DNA of 64,000 nt. It comes from Arion vulgaris. Taxonomy: Eukaryota; Mollusca; Gastropoda; Stylommatophora; Arionidae. The DNA lies in assembly GCA_020796225.1 (NCBI GenBank), contig CM036758.1:28469099-28533098 (forward strand), given 5' to 3'. The position numbers were made by a program, and so were the translations under genes. Every line of letters begins with the position of its first letter. Position 1 is the stretch's first letter. The notes under the pieces are model-generated. The model was given only the letters and a program-made list of their open reading frames with translations, had not been told where the DNA came from and did not search any database. Shown here piece after piece: positions 44,060-55,571 of the stretch.

Positions 44060-44298
44060 GGCACTAGCTCAGATGTCTTCATTAGCACAAGTCAGTGACG
44101 AGGAAAACTGCGAGAAATTGGAAGGACTTGTCAAAAGACAACGTCGGCTATGCAGACGTAACGTTGAGCTCATGGATAGTGTGAGAGTTGGAGCAATGAT
44201 GGCAATTCAAGAATGTCAATCTCAGTTCAAGTACAGAAGATGGAACTGTTCTACTGAGAGTAACATGAAACTATTTGGAAATGTCATTCTTAAACAAG
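44060..44298 (+). CDS. Wnt4: Wnt4-type ligand, exon 2
   Basis: This exon encodes the N-terminal part of the mature Wnt protein, a secreted lipid-modified ligand for Frizzled receptors. It follows ATACATTTCAG and begins with the third base of a codon. It then encodes ALAQMSSLAQVSDEE, NCEKLEGLVKRQRRLC, RRNVELMDSVRVGAMM, AIQECQSQFKYRRWNC and STESNMKLFGNVILKQ, and ends with one base before the GTCAGA donor at 44299. Four conserved Cys are present (in NCEKL, RLCRR, ECQSQ, WNCST). MDSVR.GA together with CEKL.GL..RQ points to Wnt4 rather than Wnt2, Wnt11 or Wnt5. The exon end after KQG fits the usual Wnt4 boundary, beyond which TREAAF-type sequence is expected. Intron phase and position agree with exon 1. 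Confidence 0.92.
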
Positions 44299-44436
44299 GT
44301 CAGAAAACAAACTGCTATTTAAGATATTGTTTTTCTTAATCAAAGTTCTACATATTTAAATGGTAGTTGTATTTTCTTACCATATATTTCATATTTTGAA
44401 GGGTTTTTTTGGTTTTTATTGTACATTTTTTATTTT

Positions 44437-44560
44437 CTTCCTTGAACACTCCATATTGACCACTTGTTAACAACTCTGTGCGATTTGTATGTGAACGATT
44501 GTGAGAGTGATTGTACGTTGTGCCAGTTATGCGCCTACAAGTGGGTCAGCACCTCAGTGA
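44437..44560 (-). mobile_element. SINE-A copy, truncated
   Basis: Only the 3' half is present: TTGAACACTCCATATTGACC through TGTGCCAGTTATGCGCCTAC to GTCAGCACCTCAG. The core and head are missing, as in a 5'-truncated insertion. Confidence 0.78.
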
Positions 44561-44714
44561 CCTGTCCGGATTATGTGAAATGCTGCATATTGGCAGTTTT
44601 CAAAAGAACTGATAAAAATTATGTACACGTCCTCTCTCTCTTAAAAAGTTAATTGCATATCCTTTACATGACTTTGTGAATCAACCCTAAGCTTTGTAAC
44701 GCTGTTTTGTGATT

Positions 44715-44890
44715 TTTCTAGGCATTATTACATTCTGTAGTTTCCATTGCTTTCTGAACGGGTGGTGCCATCGTCCTTTTGTTAAAATCCACGCAAACAA
44801 TTTGCAACCAAACTGTCTGCAGCGTGATTCGAACTCAGAACATCGGGGTTAATAGACCAAGTCACTAACCCCTAATCCATTGCTCCCCTA
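44715..44890 (-). mobile_element. SINE-F: tRNA-like SINE copy
   Basis: On the minus strand TGGATTAGGGG is an A-box-like sequence and GAGTTCGAATC a B box about 42 bases later, giving a tRNA-like head (44822-44888). The body continues GCAGACAGTTTGGTTGCAAA and ends toward TAGAAAAATCAC. It abuts an RNase H remnant in the same orientation. Confidence 0.6.
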
Positions 44891-44892
44891 CT

Positions 44893-45190
44893 TACAGCAA
44901 CCATACCTACACGGGGCGATAAGTTCCCCGTACACACCTGCTAGCCCTGGTACAAAAATAAAACGGATTTTTGTCAGCCTAGAACTCATTACCATCCATT
45001 GTCTCCGATCCCAACCTTTGTCAATCTTCTTGAGTATACTCATTGAGTCACTGAGAAAACATGCATGGATAAAAATCTGTGATTCCAACCAGATCATCCC
45101 TTTATTTACTGACTTAGCGAGACTGCTTGCAGTCACGGCAACAATACTACTGTCATGTCTTCCTTCACAACATCCCCTCTGACTTGAGCA
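44893..45190 (-). mobile_element. LINE RNase H domain remnant
   Basis: The minus strand encodes LSDSMSILKKIDKGWDRRQW and then RLTKIRFIFVPGLAGVYG. The TDSxSxL and FVPGHAGVxGNE motifs belong to the RNase H domain of LINEs; here the catalytic-type Asp in SDS is present, and His has become Leu in PGLAG. The frame breaks after GVYG. The plus-strand 100-codon ORF over the same DNA is a shadow. Same group as 13593-13960. Confidence 0.68.
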
Positions 45191-45379
45191 GGGAACGCAC
45201 GTGTCAAATCACTGACTCCTCTGTATAAATGATTACACTATTCTCATCGGAGTTTTAGAAATTAACCCTGAACTTCGAACATTGCCTCTTCTTATCAAGT
45301 CTGATACATACCGAAAATAATTGTATTGATGTCTGTGGGCATTGGTATCCACGTTATGAATATTTGTTTTTGTTTTTTT

Positions 45380-45565
45380 TCTCCAGTATGGTGTCCTTTT
45401 TCTCCAGTATGGTGTCTTTTTCTCCAGTATAGGTATCTTTTTCTCCAGTATGGTGTCTTTTCTCCAGTATGGTGTCTTTTTCTCCAGTACTAGTATATTT
45501 TTTTCTCCAGTATAGTATCTTTTTTCAGTATGGCTTCAGTATGGTTCTTTTTTCCAGTATGGTGT
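45380..45565 (+). repeat. 20-bp tandem array (TTTTTCTCCAGTATGGTGTC)n
   Basis: About nine units with losses inside the T run and in GGTGTC. The clean pyrimidine-plus-CAG in each unit resembles a splice acceptor. Confidence 0.9.
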
Positions 45566-45599
45566 CTATGTGCATATACTCATACTCCCTACAAGAAAG

Positions 45600-45955
45600 G
45601 TGACAACATAGAATCATTGTCTAGAGTAGATAAAACACACTTAGCGACATATGATCATTGTCTAGAGAAGGTAAAACACACTTAGCGACATATGATCATT
45701 GTCTAGAGTATGTAAAACAACTTAGCGACATATGATCATTGTCTAGATAAAACACACTTAGCGACATATGATCATTGTCTAGATAAAACACACTTAGCAA
45801 CATATGATCATTGTCTAGAGTAGATAAAACACACTTAGCGACATATGATCATTGTCTAGATAAAACACACTTAGCAACATATGATCATTGTCTAGATAAA
45901 ACATACTTAGCAACATATGATCATTGTCTAGATAAAACACACTTAGCAACATCAT
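45600..45955 (+). repeat. 36-41-bp tandem array, about 9 copies
   Basis: The unit contains ACACACTTAGCGACATATGA followed by TCATTGTCTAGATAAA, with an optional AGTAG/AGAAGG insertion and a GCGAC/GCAAC variant. Confidence 0.93.
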
Positions 45956-46043
45956 AAAATGAGATCTATGTCATTCACAATCCTCTTGGATGGTTGTACA
46001 GGCTAACAGATGGAAACAGCTTAAGGAAAGATCTAATTTCCGA

Positions 46044-47455
46044 GTGTCTATATATGTACAAGTGTGTTATACCCGTGTGCTTCCAATATATCTACTTTAT
46101 ATTCTTCGTCCTATCTATCTAAGTGTTACTGTGTCTATATATGTACAAGTGTGTTATACCCGTGTGCTTCCAATATATCTACTTTATATTCTTCGTCCTA
46201 TCTATCTAAGTGTTACAGTGTTACTGTGTCTATATATGTACAAGTGTGTTATACGCGTGTACTTCCAATATATCTACTTTATATTCTTCGTCCTATCTAT
46301 CTAAGTGTTACGGTGTTACTGTGTCTATATATGTCCAAGTGTGTTATACGCGTGTACTTCCAATATATCTACTTTATATTCTTCGTCCTATCTATCTAAG
46401 TGTTACAGTGTTACTGTGTCTATATATGTACAAGTGTGTTATACGCGTGTACTTCCAATATATCTACTTTATATTCTTCGTCCTATCTATCTAAGTGTTA
46501 CAGTGTTACTGTGTCTATATATGTACAAGTGTGTTATACCCGTGTGCTTCCAATATATCTACTTTATATTCTTCGTCCTATCTATCTAAGTGTTACGGTG
46601 TTACTGTGTCTATATATGTCCAAGTGTGTTATACCCGTGTGCTTCCAATATATCTACTTTATATTCTTCGTCCTATCTATCTAAGTGTTACAGTGTTACT
46701 GTGTCTATATATGTACAAGTGTGTTATACCCGTGTGCTTCCAATATATCTACTTTATATTCTTCGTCCTATCTATCTAAGTGTTACAGTGTTACTGTGTC
46801 TATATATGTCCAAGTGTGTTATACCCTGTAGCTTCAATATATCTACTTTATATTCTTCGTCCTATCTATCTAAGTGTTACAGTGTTACTGTGTCTATATA
46901 TGTACAAGTGTGTTATACCCGTGTGCTTCCAATATATCTACTTTATATTCTTCGTCCTATCTATCTAAGTGTTACAGTGTTACTGTGTCTATATATGTCC
47001 AAGTGTGTTATACCCTGTGCTTCAATATATCTACTTTATATTCTTCGTCCTATCTATCTAAGTGTTACAGTGTTACTGTGTCTATATATGTACAAGTGTG
47101 TTATACCCGTGTGCTTCCAATATATCTACTTTATATTCTTCGTCCTATCTATCTAAGTGTTACAGTGTTACTGTGTCTATATATGTCCAAGTGTGTTATA
47201 CCCGTGTGCTTCCAATATATCTACTTTATATTCTTCGTCCTATCTATCTAAGTGTTACAGTGTTACTGTGTCTATATATGTACAAGTGTGTTATACCCGT
47301 GTGCTTCCAATATATCTACTTTATATTCTTCGTCCTATCTATCTAAGTGTTACAGTGTTACTGTGTCTATATATGTACAAGTGTGTTATACCCGTGTACT
47401 TCCAATATATCTACTTTATATTCTTCGTCCTATCTATCTAGTTGTTACAGTGTTA
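46044..47455 (+). repeat. 95-bp tandem array, about 15 copies
   Basis: The unit runs GTGTCTATATATGTACAAGT, GTGTTATACCCGTGTGCTTC, CAATATATCTACTTTATATT, CTTCGTCCTATCTATCTAAG, TGTTACAGTGTTACT. Variants (GTACAAG/GTCCAAG, CCCGTGTGC/CGCGTGTAC, ACAG/ACGG) occur in runs, for example the CGCGTGTAC form in three consecutive copies. Overlapping 94-codon ORFs every 95 bp are a by-product of the unit. Confidence 0.97.
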
Positions 47456-48127
47456 TGACCTGTGTTACTACTTTTCTTCTGAAATCCTTACAAGACACTT
47501 CTCTCTACTCAACAACATTAACACTATCCACACTATAACATAGAATACAATTCAATTAGATGACCGTAAAATATTTTGTACATCTATGTGAGAATCAATC
47601 TGATTCTCAACTTTTATTTATTTATCTATTTCAATACAAAATAACACATACCCATAAAATAATTAAAATCCTGAAAAGATGTCAACAAGCGGTTTAAAAC
47701 ACGTAACAATGTACATAACAATGCACATAACAATGCACATAACCATGTAAAATATAGCTACTAACTAATATTGTAAATGTTCACCAAGTAATATCTAATA
47801 TCTAGGGAACACTTGTAACATCCGTCTATCTGGTAAACACTTGTGATTTATGTCTATCTGGTAAACACTGGTAATATATGTATATCTCGTAAACACTTGT
47901 GATATCCGTCTATCTGGTAAACACTTGTGATATCCGTCTATGTTGTAAGCACTTGTATAATAAGTAATCTGTATATCTTCTACACACTGTTTAATTCTAA
48001 CCTCTGAGTTCTACGTCCACAATATCTCCAGTAGCCTGATATCTTACCCCACTCGGACAGTCATCAGCATATGTTTTTTTCTGTTCAAGTTCTCTGTCTT
48101 CTGGTTCTCTATGTGTCTGGACCGAGC
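47456..48127. other. Intronic stretch with minor repeats
   Basis: Short repeats of ACAATGCACATA (47705-47745) and about five units of GTAAACACTTGTGATATCCG with TCTATCTG (47810-47965). No gene recognised. Confidence 0.6.
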
Positions 48128-48308
48128 TAAGTTCTTCTGCTAATGTCTTCTGTTAAGCACTTCTGCTATGTCTTCTGTTAAGCACTTCTGCTAAGTTCCT
48201 CTGCTAATGTCTTCTGTTAAGTTCCTCTGCTAATGTCTTCTGTTAAGCACTTCTGCTAAGTTCCTCTGCTAATGTCTTCTGTTAAGCACTTCTGCTAAGT
48301 TCCTCTGC
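48128..48308 (+). repeat. Short-unit array (TTCTGCTAAGTTCCTCTGCT / AATGTCTTCTGTTAAGCAC)
   Basis: Alternating blocks make a composite unit of about 39 bp, repeated about four times with partial units between. Confidence 0.88.
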
Positions 48309-48324
48309 CTACGTCTGTACTACT

Positions 48325-49975
48325 ATTATTAAATTAAAGGATGCCACTATTGTCCACCTGTACAAGCGGAAAGGAAACCGCCAGGCCTGCGATAACCACA
48401 GGGATCTCCCTCCTGTCAATCGCTGGCAAAATACTGGCCAGAGTCCTCCTCAATCGATTAATCGATCACCTGGAACAGGACTTACTCCCTGAGACCCAAT
48501 GTGGCTTCAGAGCAGGTCGTGGAACAGCAGACATGATATTTGCTGCTCGCCAACTACAGGAGAAATGCCAAGAGCAGCACCGTAACCTCTATATGGTCTT
48601 TGTCGATCTGACAAAGGCTTTCGACACGGTTAACAGGGAGGGTCTATGGAAGATCATGGAAAATTTGGATGCCCAAGGAAATTCATCAAGATCGTCCAAC
48701 AGTTTCACGAGGGCATGATGGCACGTGTACTTGACGAAAGGGGAGCTGTCGGAAGCCTTCCATGTCACCAACGGCGTCAAACAGGCCTGTGTACTGGCCC
48801 CAACACTCTTCAGCATGATGTTTGCTGCCATGCTCACGGATGTCTTTTGGGAAGGCGACGAACATGGGGTAAAGATTAGATACAGGACAGACGGTAACCT
48901 ATTCAATCTTCGGAGGTTAAAATCCTCCACCAAGGTAAAAGAATCAACTATCTCCAACCTGTTGTTTGCTGACGACTGTGCCCTCGCTACCAACTCTGAG
49001 GAAGAAATGCAGACTTACATGGACAAGTTCTCAATGGCCTGTGATAGGTTTGGCCTCACCATTAACACCAAAAACAGAGGTCATGTTCCAGCCCGCCCCT
49101 AGAGAACAGTATTACGATCCAATCATCAACATTAAACACCAGCGTCTCCAGTCAACGGACAACTTTGCTTATCTTGGCAGCCTCCTATCCAGATCGGCAA
49201 ACATAGATTCGGAGGTCCACAATAGGATATCCAAAGCCAGTGCTGCGTTCGGAAGGTTACGTGTCACTGTGTGGGAACGGAAGGGGATAAGCATAGTCAC
49301 AAAGCTGAAAGTTTACCAGGCCATAGTGCTAACCACGCTGCTGTACGCAAGCGAGACATGGACAGTGTATAGCAGACACGCAAGAAAATTAAACCATTTC
49401 CACACAAGCTGTCTACGCAGAATACTAAAAATAAACTGGCAGGACAAAATTCCAGACAGCGAAGTCCTCACAAGAGCAAAGATCCCAAGCGTCAACACCC
49501 TGTTGCAGAAGGCCCAACTGAGATGGGTCGGTCACGTTGCTCGAATGCCTGATAAACGCATCCCAAAACAGTTGATGTATGGCGAGCTTGAAGGTGGCAG
49601 ACGTTTAGCAGGTGGACAGAAAAACGCTTTAAAGACACTCTTAAAGTGTCTCTGAAATGCTTCGATATAGACAATACGTGCTGGGAATCCTTGCGCAAGA
49701 TCGCCAAATGTGGCGCTGTAACAACAAAGAGGAACCCGAATGCTGAGAATCATCGTATTGTTGAGTCACAGAGAAAACGAGCAGCGAGAAAAGACAGAGC
49801 ACACAACACGCACATATCTAACCTTGATCATGTATGCCCCACCTGTGGTCGGGGATTCTGTTCTAGGATTGACTCTACAGTCACCTCCGCACACACCAGA
49901 AAGGTGCAACAGTACACGTCTGAGATTGTTGTCATCATCGCTTGCGATGGACGGCTATTACGTCTGTACTAAAAA
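48325..49975 (+). mobile_element. 5'-truncated LINE, reverse transcriptase to C-terminal finger
   Basis: It is the best-preserved LINE in the window. The plus strand carries ATIVHLYKRKGNRQACDN, then LLSIAGKILARVLLNRL, LPETQCGFRAGRGTADMIFA, block A YMVFVDLTKAFDTVNR, block B NGVKQACVLAPTLFSMMF, block C NLLFADDCALA with both Asp, DNFAYLGSLLSRSANID, LLYASETWTVY, LRWVGHVARMPDKRIPK and finally CPTCGRGFCSRID. Coding runs through about five frame changes (near 48403, 48655, 48738, 49075 and 49620), three of them in runs of A. Its base composition is more GC-rich than the flanks. It starts within the polymerase, so it lacks an endonuclease. Confidence 0.93.
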
Positions 49976-51227
49976 TTGAATTTAATCTTTTTCCGTATTA
50001 TAATTCCAACACTTGACTGTCGATGATACCTGCCTGAATTCTCAATCCTAACCTCGTAGCTTCTATCGGCTGACTGTTCTCTCCGTTCTGTGTTGTGATG
50101 GTAACTACACTATCTTCAACAACCTACTCGTGGATCTGTCCAAGCTATTCTCCCTGCTCTGTGTTCTGTTCGTATATTTATCCGCCAATCCAAAATCACA
50201 ATCCTTTGTTCCTAGACCTATTCAGGTGGTCAGGAAATTTACCTGGCTAGAACTAATTGCCTGGTCCCTTGAGAGCACCACTGCCATGTAGTTCTGTCAT
50301 TAACATCCCTGTTTGACTTATTTCCCACTGGCTAAAAACTCCAGGAATCCCTTTGATCTGAATTTCACAGAAAACTGAACTGACTCTTATCTGATTGATC
50401 GCAAGTTCTGCTGTTCGACCTAAAATTGGTCTAGTCTGTACAAGTTTCTTTTCAAGATCAAATCTTCAATAGTATTATCTCTGAAAGTTTCCTATCTGGA
50501 CATCTCTGGGGTACATTTTTCTCTCTCTAACTATAAAATCGCCCACTGAGCTGGACTCTGAAACTTATTGGTCAAAGATTTAATTACCGGCCATTAACTT
50601 GTTTGATCATCACCTGAAGTAACACTCACTGCTGCCAATAGCATGTCTCCACCCCTCCTTCCAGTCGGCTCTTAGTTCTGAAACGTTATCAGATCGGTCA
50701 ACAGTTTAATTATCGGACGCTACTTTTGTGATTGTCATCGGTGTGGTCTATAGAAATTTGATTCCATTTTTCTTGACCACCCACGACAATATTACATATA
50801 TCACAGGAAATGGCACCTTCTTACAAGTATAACAAGCAAACACTATGAGAATGGATTCAATTACATTAAACAATCACGTCTAACAGATAACAAGTCCATG
50901 TCAAGAAGATATGCTGAGACGATTTTATTGTGTAGTATCAAAGAATCCAGAACTTAAGGACATTTCTTCTTTGTTCAAGCACAGAGGCAATAAAAGCACA
51001 GAGGCAATAATTGTCAGACAGAAAGACATTGTGCAAATCTTTGATAAATTGTTATCTTTGTATGAAACAAGGGAAGGGAGGAGAGAAAACATCTAAATGG
51101 GGAGAAAAAAGATCCAACATCTCTTTTTTTTTAATGTGGGATTTGATTTTTTAGACTTTGACAAATTTCATTGAACGCTTTTTCCATTCGTATTCTGACA
51201 TCCTTCTCTGTCTTTGTTTAAATTGGT
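49976..51227. other. Intronic stretch; one short ORF at 50911-51096
   Basis: I recognise no element. A plus-strand 61-codon frame (MLRRFYCVVSKNPELKDISS..) includes a direct repeat AAGCACAGAGGCAATAA but has no family signature or splice support. The GC of the first half is slightly raised. Confidence 0.35.
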
Positions 51228-51480
51228 GCCCGTGTGTTGCCGGGACTGGTTTAGGGAGCAAAGAATAGTAACACTGCGACCTACAAGGCATGGCGTAAGA
51301 GGCTACTGATGTAGGACCTAGGGAAGCTACTCTAGTAAATAAAAAGCATCACAGAAATCGGATGTGCTGGCCTACTTGTAGGCGCATAACTGGCACATTG
51401 TAAAATCGCTATTACTCTCAGATCACATACAAGTCACACAGAGTGGTTAACAAGGTGTCGATATGGAGAATTGGAAGAAA
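51228..51480 (+). mobile_element. SINE-A copy
   Basis: The head GCCCGTGTGTTGCCGGGACT is well preserved, followed by CTACAAGGCATGGCGTAAGA, TAGTAAATAAAAAGCATCAC, GGCGCATAACTGGCACA and an end near GTCGATATGGAGAATTGGAA. It gives the clearest view of the family head. Confidence 0.88.
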
Positions 51481-51489
51481 AATATGAAG

Positions 51490-51735
51490 TCTTAAATTGG
51501 TGTCCAAATATGTGAAGGAATCTAGCTCTTGAAGTGGACTTTGTTCCAGACAGATCAGGTTGTCGTTTGTTTGTATGTTCAAATGTCAGCACCTTTGTCT
51601 TTTCCTCTATGAATGTTAAATCTATTGATTGTGAATTCTAAGAACAAGTAGTCCTTAGTTTATCCTGCATCTAGTTACCAACATGAGACATGAAGGCTAT
51701 ATCATCAGAGAAGTCCAACTGACATGAAGGTAATA
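51490..51735 (-). mobile_element. LINE reverse transcriptase block C fragment
   Basis: On the minus strand LDFSDDIAFMSHVGN is followed by MQDKLRTTCS, then IDLTFIEEKTKVLTFEHTN and KRQPDLSGTK. LxFADDIALLSH..MQ.K......GL.IN..KTK is the block C to block D region of LINE reverse transcriptases, with the catalytic Asp pair at 51701-51706. Two stops show decay. Confidence 0.72.
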
Positions 51736-51940
51736 TCATCAGGGAAGTCCAGCCAACATGAGACATAAAGACTATATCATCAGGGAAGTCCAACTGACAT
51801 GAAAACTATATCATCAGGGAAGTCCAGCCAACATGAAACATGAAGACTATATCAGCAGGGAAGTCCAACTGACATGAAAACTATATCATCTGGGAAGTCC
51901 AGCCAACATGAAACATGAAGACTATATCATCAGGGAAATA
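51680..51940 (+). repeat. 75-bp (41+34) repeat amplified from the LINE polymerase motif
   Basis: Alternating 41-bp (ACATGAAACATGAAGACTAT, ATCATCAGGGAAGTCCAACTG) and 34-bp units form about 3.5 dimers. The first unit is the block C region of the adjacent LINE, so the array grew from inside that coding remnant. The minus-strand sequence keeps the DFPDDI-like box in most units. Confidence 0.82.
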
Positions 51941-54900
51941 GATTACATTATTACAACATCTAGACATGCATAGATTATACTATTACAACATCTAGACAAG
52001 CATAGATTATACTATTACAACATCTAGACAAGCATAGATTAACATTATTACAACATCTAGACAAGCATAGATTATACTATTACAACATCTAGACAAGCAT
52101 AGATTAACATTATTACAACATCTAGACAAGCATAGATTAACATTATTACAACATCTAGACATGCATAGATTACATTATTACAACATCTAGACAAGCATAG
52201 ATTATACTATTACAACATCTAGACAAGCATAGATTAACATTATTACAACATCTAGACAAGCATAGATTATACTATTACAACATCTAGACATGCATAGATT
52301 ACATTATTACAACATCTAGACAAGCATAGATTATACTATTACAACATCTAGACAAGCATAGATTACATTATTACAACATCTAGACAAGCATAGATTATAC
52401 TATTACAACATCTAGACAAGCATAGATTAACATTATTACAACATCTAGACAAGCATAGATTATACTATTACAACATCTAGACAAGCATAGATTAACATTA
52501 TTACAACATCTAGACAAGCATAGATTAACATTATTACAACATCTAGACATGCATAGATTACATTATTACAACATCTAGACATGCATAGATTATACTATTA
52601 CAACATCTAGACAAGCATAGATTATACTATTACAACATCTAGACAAGCATAGATTACATTATTACAACATCTAGACAAGCATAGATTATACTATTACAAC
52701 ATCTAGACAAGCATAGATTATACTATTACAACATCTAGACAAGCATAGATTACATTATTACAACATCTAGACAAGCATAGATTATACTATTACAACATCT
52801 AGACAAGCATAGATTATACTATTACAACATCTAGACATGCATAGATTACATTATTACAACATCTAGACATGCATAGATTACATTATTACAACATCTAGAC
52901 AAGCATAGATTATACTATTACAACATCTAGACAAGCATAGATTATACTATTACAACATCTAGACAAGCATAGATTACATTATTACAACATCTAGACAAGC
53001 ATAGATTACATTATTACAACATCTAGACAAGCATAGATTACATTATTACAACATCTAGACATGCATAGATTATACTATTACAACATCTAGACAAGCATAG
53101 ATTATACTATTACAACATCTAGACAAGCATAGATTATACTATTACAACATCTAGACAAGCATAGATTATACTATTACAACATCTAGACAAGCATAGATTA
53201 ACATTATTACAACATCTAGACAAGCATAGATTACATTATTACAACATCTAGACAAGCATAGATTATACTATTACAACATCTAGACAAGCATAGATTATAC
53301 TATTACAACATCTAGACAAGCATAGATTACATTATTACAACATCTAGACATGCATAGATTATACTATTACAACATCTAGACAAGCATAGATTAACATTAT
53401 TACAACATCTAGACAAGCATAGATTAACATTATTACATCTAGACAAGCATAGATTAACATTATTACAACATCTAGACATGCATAGATTAACATTATTACA
53501 ACATCTAGACATGCATAGATTAACATTATTACAACATCTAGACATGCATAGATTACATTATTACAACATCTAGACATGCATAGATTAACATTATTACAAC
53601 ATCTAGACAAGCATAGATTATACTATTACAACATCTAGACAAGCATAGATAACATTATTACAACATCTAGACAAGCATAGATTAACATTATTACAACATC
53701 TAGACAAGCATAGATTAACATTATTACAACATCTAGACAAGCATAGATTACATTATTACAACATCTAGACAAGCATAGATTAACATTATTACAACATCTA
53801 GACAAGCATAGATTACATTATTACAACATCTAGACAAGCATAGATTATACTATTACAACATCTAGACATGCATAGATTATACTATTACAACATCTAGACA
53901 AGCATAGATTACATTATTACAACATCTAGACATGCATAGATTATACTATTACAACATCTAGACAAGCATAGATAACATTATTACAACATCTAGACAAGCA
54001 TAGATTAACATTATTACAACATCTAGACAAGCATAGATTAACATTATTACAACATCTAGACAAGCATAGATTACATTATTACAACATCTAGACATGCATA
54101 GATTATACTATTACAACATCTAGACAAGCATAGATTATACTATTACAACATCTAGACAAGCATAGATTACATTATTACAACATCTAGACAAGCATAGATT
54201 ACATTATTACAACATCTAGACAAGCATAGATTACATTATTACAACATCTAGACAAGCATAGATTATACTATTACAACATCTAGACAAGCATAGATTACAT
54301 TATTACAACATCTAGACAAGCATAGATTATACTATTACAACATCTAGACATGCATAGATTATATTATTACAACATCTAGACAAGCATAGATTATACTATT
54401 ACAACATCTAGACAAGCATAGATTATACTATTACAACATCTAGACAAGCATAGATTATACTATTACAACATCTAGACAAGCATAGATTATACTATTACAA
54501 CATCTAGACAAGCATAGATTACATTATTACAACATCTAGACAAGCATAGATTATACTATTACAACATCTAGACAAGCATAGATTATACTATTACAACATC
54601 TAGACAAGCATAGATTACATTATTACAACATCTAGACATGCATAGATTATACTATTACAACATCTAGACAAGCATAGATTAACATTATTACAACATCTAG
54701 ACAAGCATAGATTAACATTATTACAACATCTAGACAAGCATAGATTAACATTATTACAACATCTAGACAAGCATAGATTATACTATTACAACATCTAGAC
54801 AAGCATAGATTAACATTATTACAACATCTAGACAAGCATAGATTATACTATTACAACATCTAGACAAGCATAGATTAACATTATTACAACATCTAGACAA

Positions 54901-55363
54901 GCATAGATTATACTATTACAACATCTAGACAAGCATAGATTATACTATTACAACATCTAGACAAGCATAGATTAACATTATTACAACATCTAGACAAGCA
55001 TAGATTATACTATTACAACACCTAGACAAGCATAGATTATACTATTACAACATCTAGACATGCATAGATTAACATTATTACAACATCTAGACAAGCATAG
55101 ATTATACTATTACAACATCTAGACATGCATAGATTAACACTATTACAACATCTAGACAAGCATAGATTATACTATTACAACATCTAGACATGCATAGATT
55201 AACATTATTACAACATCTAGACATGCATAGATTAACACTATTACAACATCTAGACAAGCATAGATTATACTATTACAACATCTAGACATGCATAGATTAA
55301 CACTATTACAACATCTAGACAAGCATAGATTATACTATTACAACATCTAGACATGCATAGATT
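51939..55363 (+). repeat. 32/33-bp tandem array, about 105 copies
   Basis: The unit is CATCTAGACAAGCATAGATT followed by ATACTATTACAA, ACATTATTACAA or AACATTATTACAA. ACAAGCAT/ACATGCAT is a second variable site, and TCTAGA is in every unit. A GATAACATT variant marks two similar multi-unit blocks near 53648 and 53970. The last 300 bp form clear dimers (ACATGCAT-AACACTATT with ACAAGCAT-ATACTATT). Confidence 0.98.
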
Positions 55364-55394
55364 AACATGGTGCTCGACTTAACAGCAGAGATAA

Positions 55395-55571
55395 CAATCA
55401 AATAAATCATCACTTGATGTGTACTCTGACGGTGCTCATTGCTAAAAGTTGGTTTCAAGAGAGAGTCGCAGATGTTGGCAGCGATCACCGATTAGTCCCA
55501 GCTAACACCACACTTAAGCTAAGAAAAACAGCAACAAAAGAGACTCAAAAGAGTTTCAATATAGATAGACT
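55395..55571 (+). mobile_element. LINE endonuclease end and linker, first half
   Basis: The plus strand encodes KSWFQERVADVGSDHRLV and NTTLKLRKTATKETQKSFN, IDRL. SDHxLV is the last catalytic motif of the APE-type endonuclease. The frame is open to the hAT insertion and resumes at 57301 as KDTEVKEHVI. The 5' boundary meets the 32-bp satellite, with a MITE-end-like piece between (55370-55390). Confidence 0.8.

Noticed and set aside
44880..45182. 100-codon plus-strand ORF
   Set aside because: The minus strand of the same DNA carries RNase H motifs of a LINE; the plus frame is a shadow.
45990..47538. Series of 94-188-codon plus-strand ORFs
   Set aside because: They recur exactly every 95 bp and are by-products of the array.
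50911..51096. 61-codon ORF as a missed exon
   Set aside because: No recognised family, no clear splice sites, and an internal direct repeat; kept only as part of an unannotated stretch.
8870..55363. Regularly spaced repeats as CRISPR arrays
   Set aside because: Units are contiguous or contain no unique spacers, and the window is a metazoan intron.
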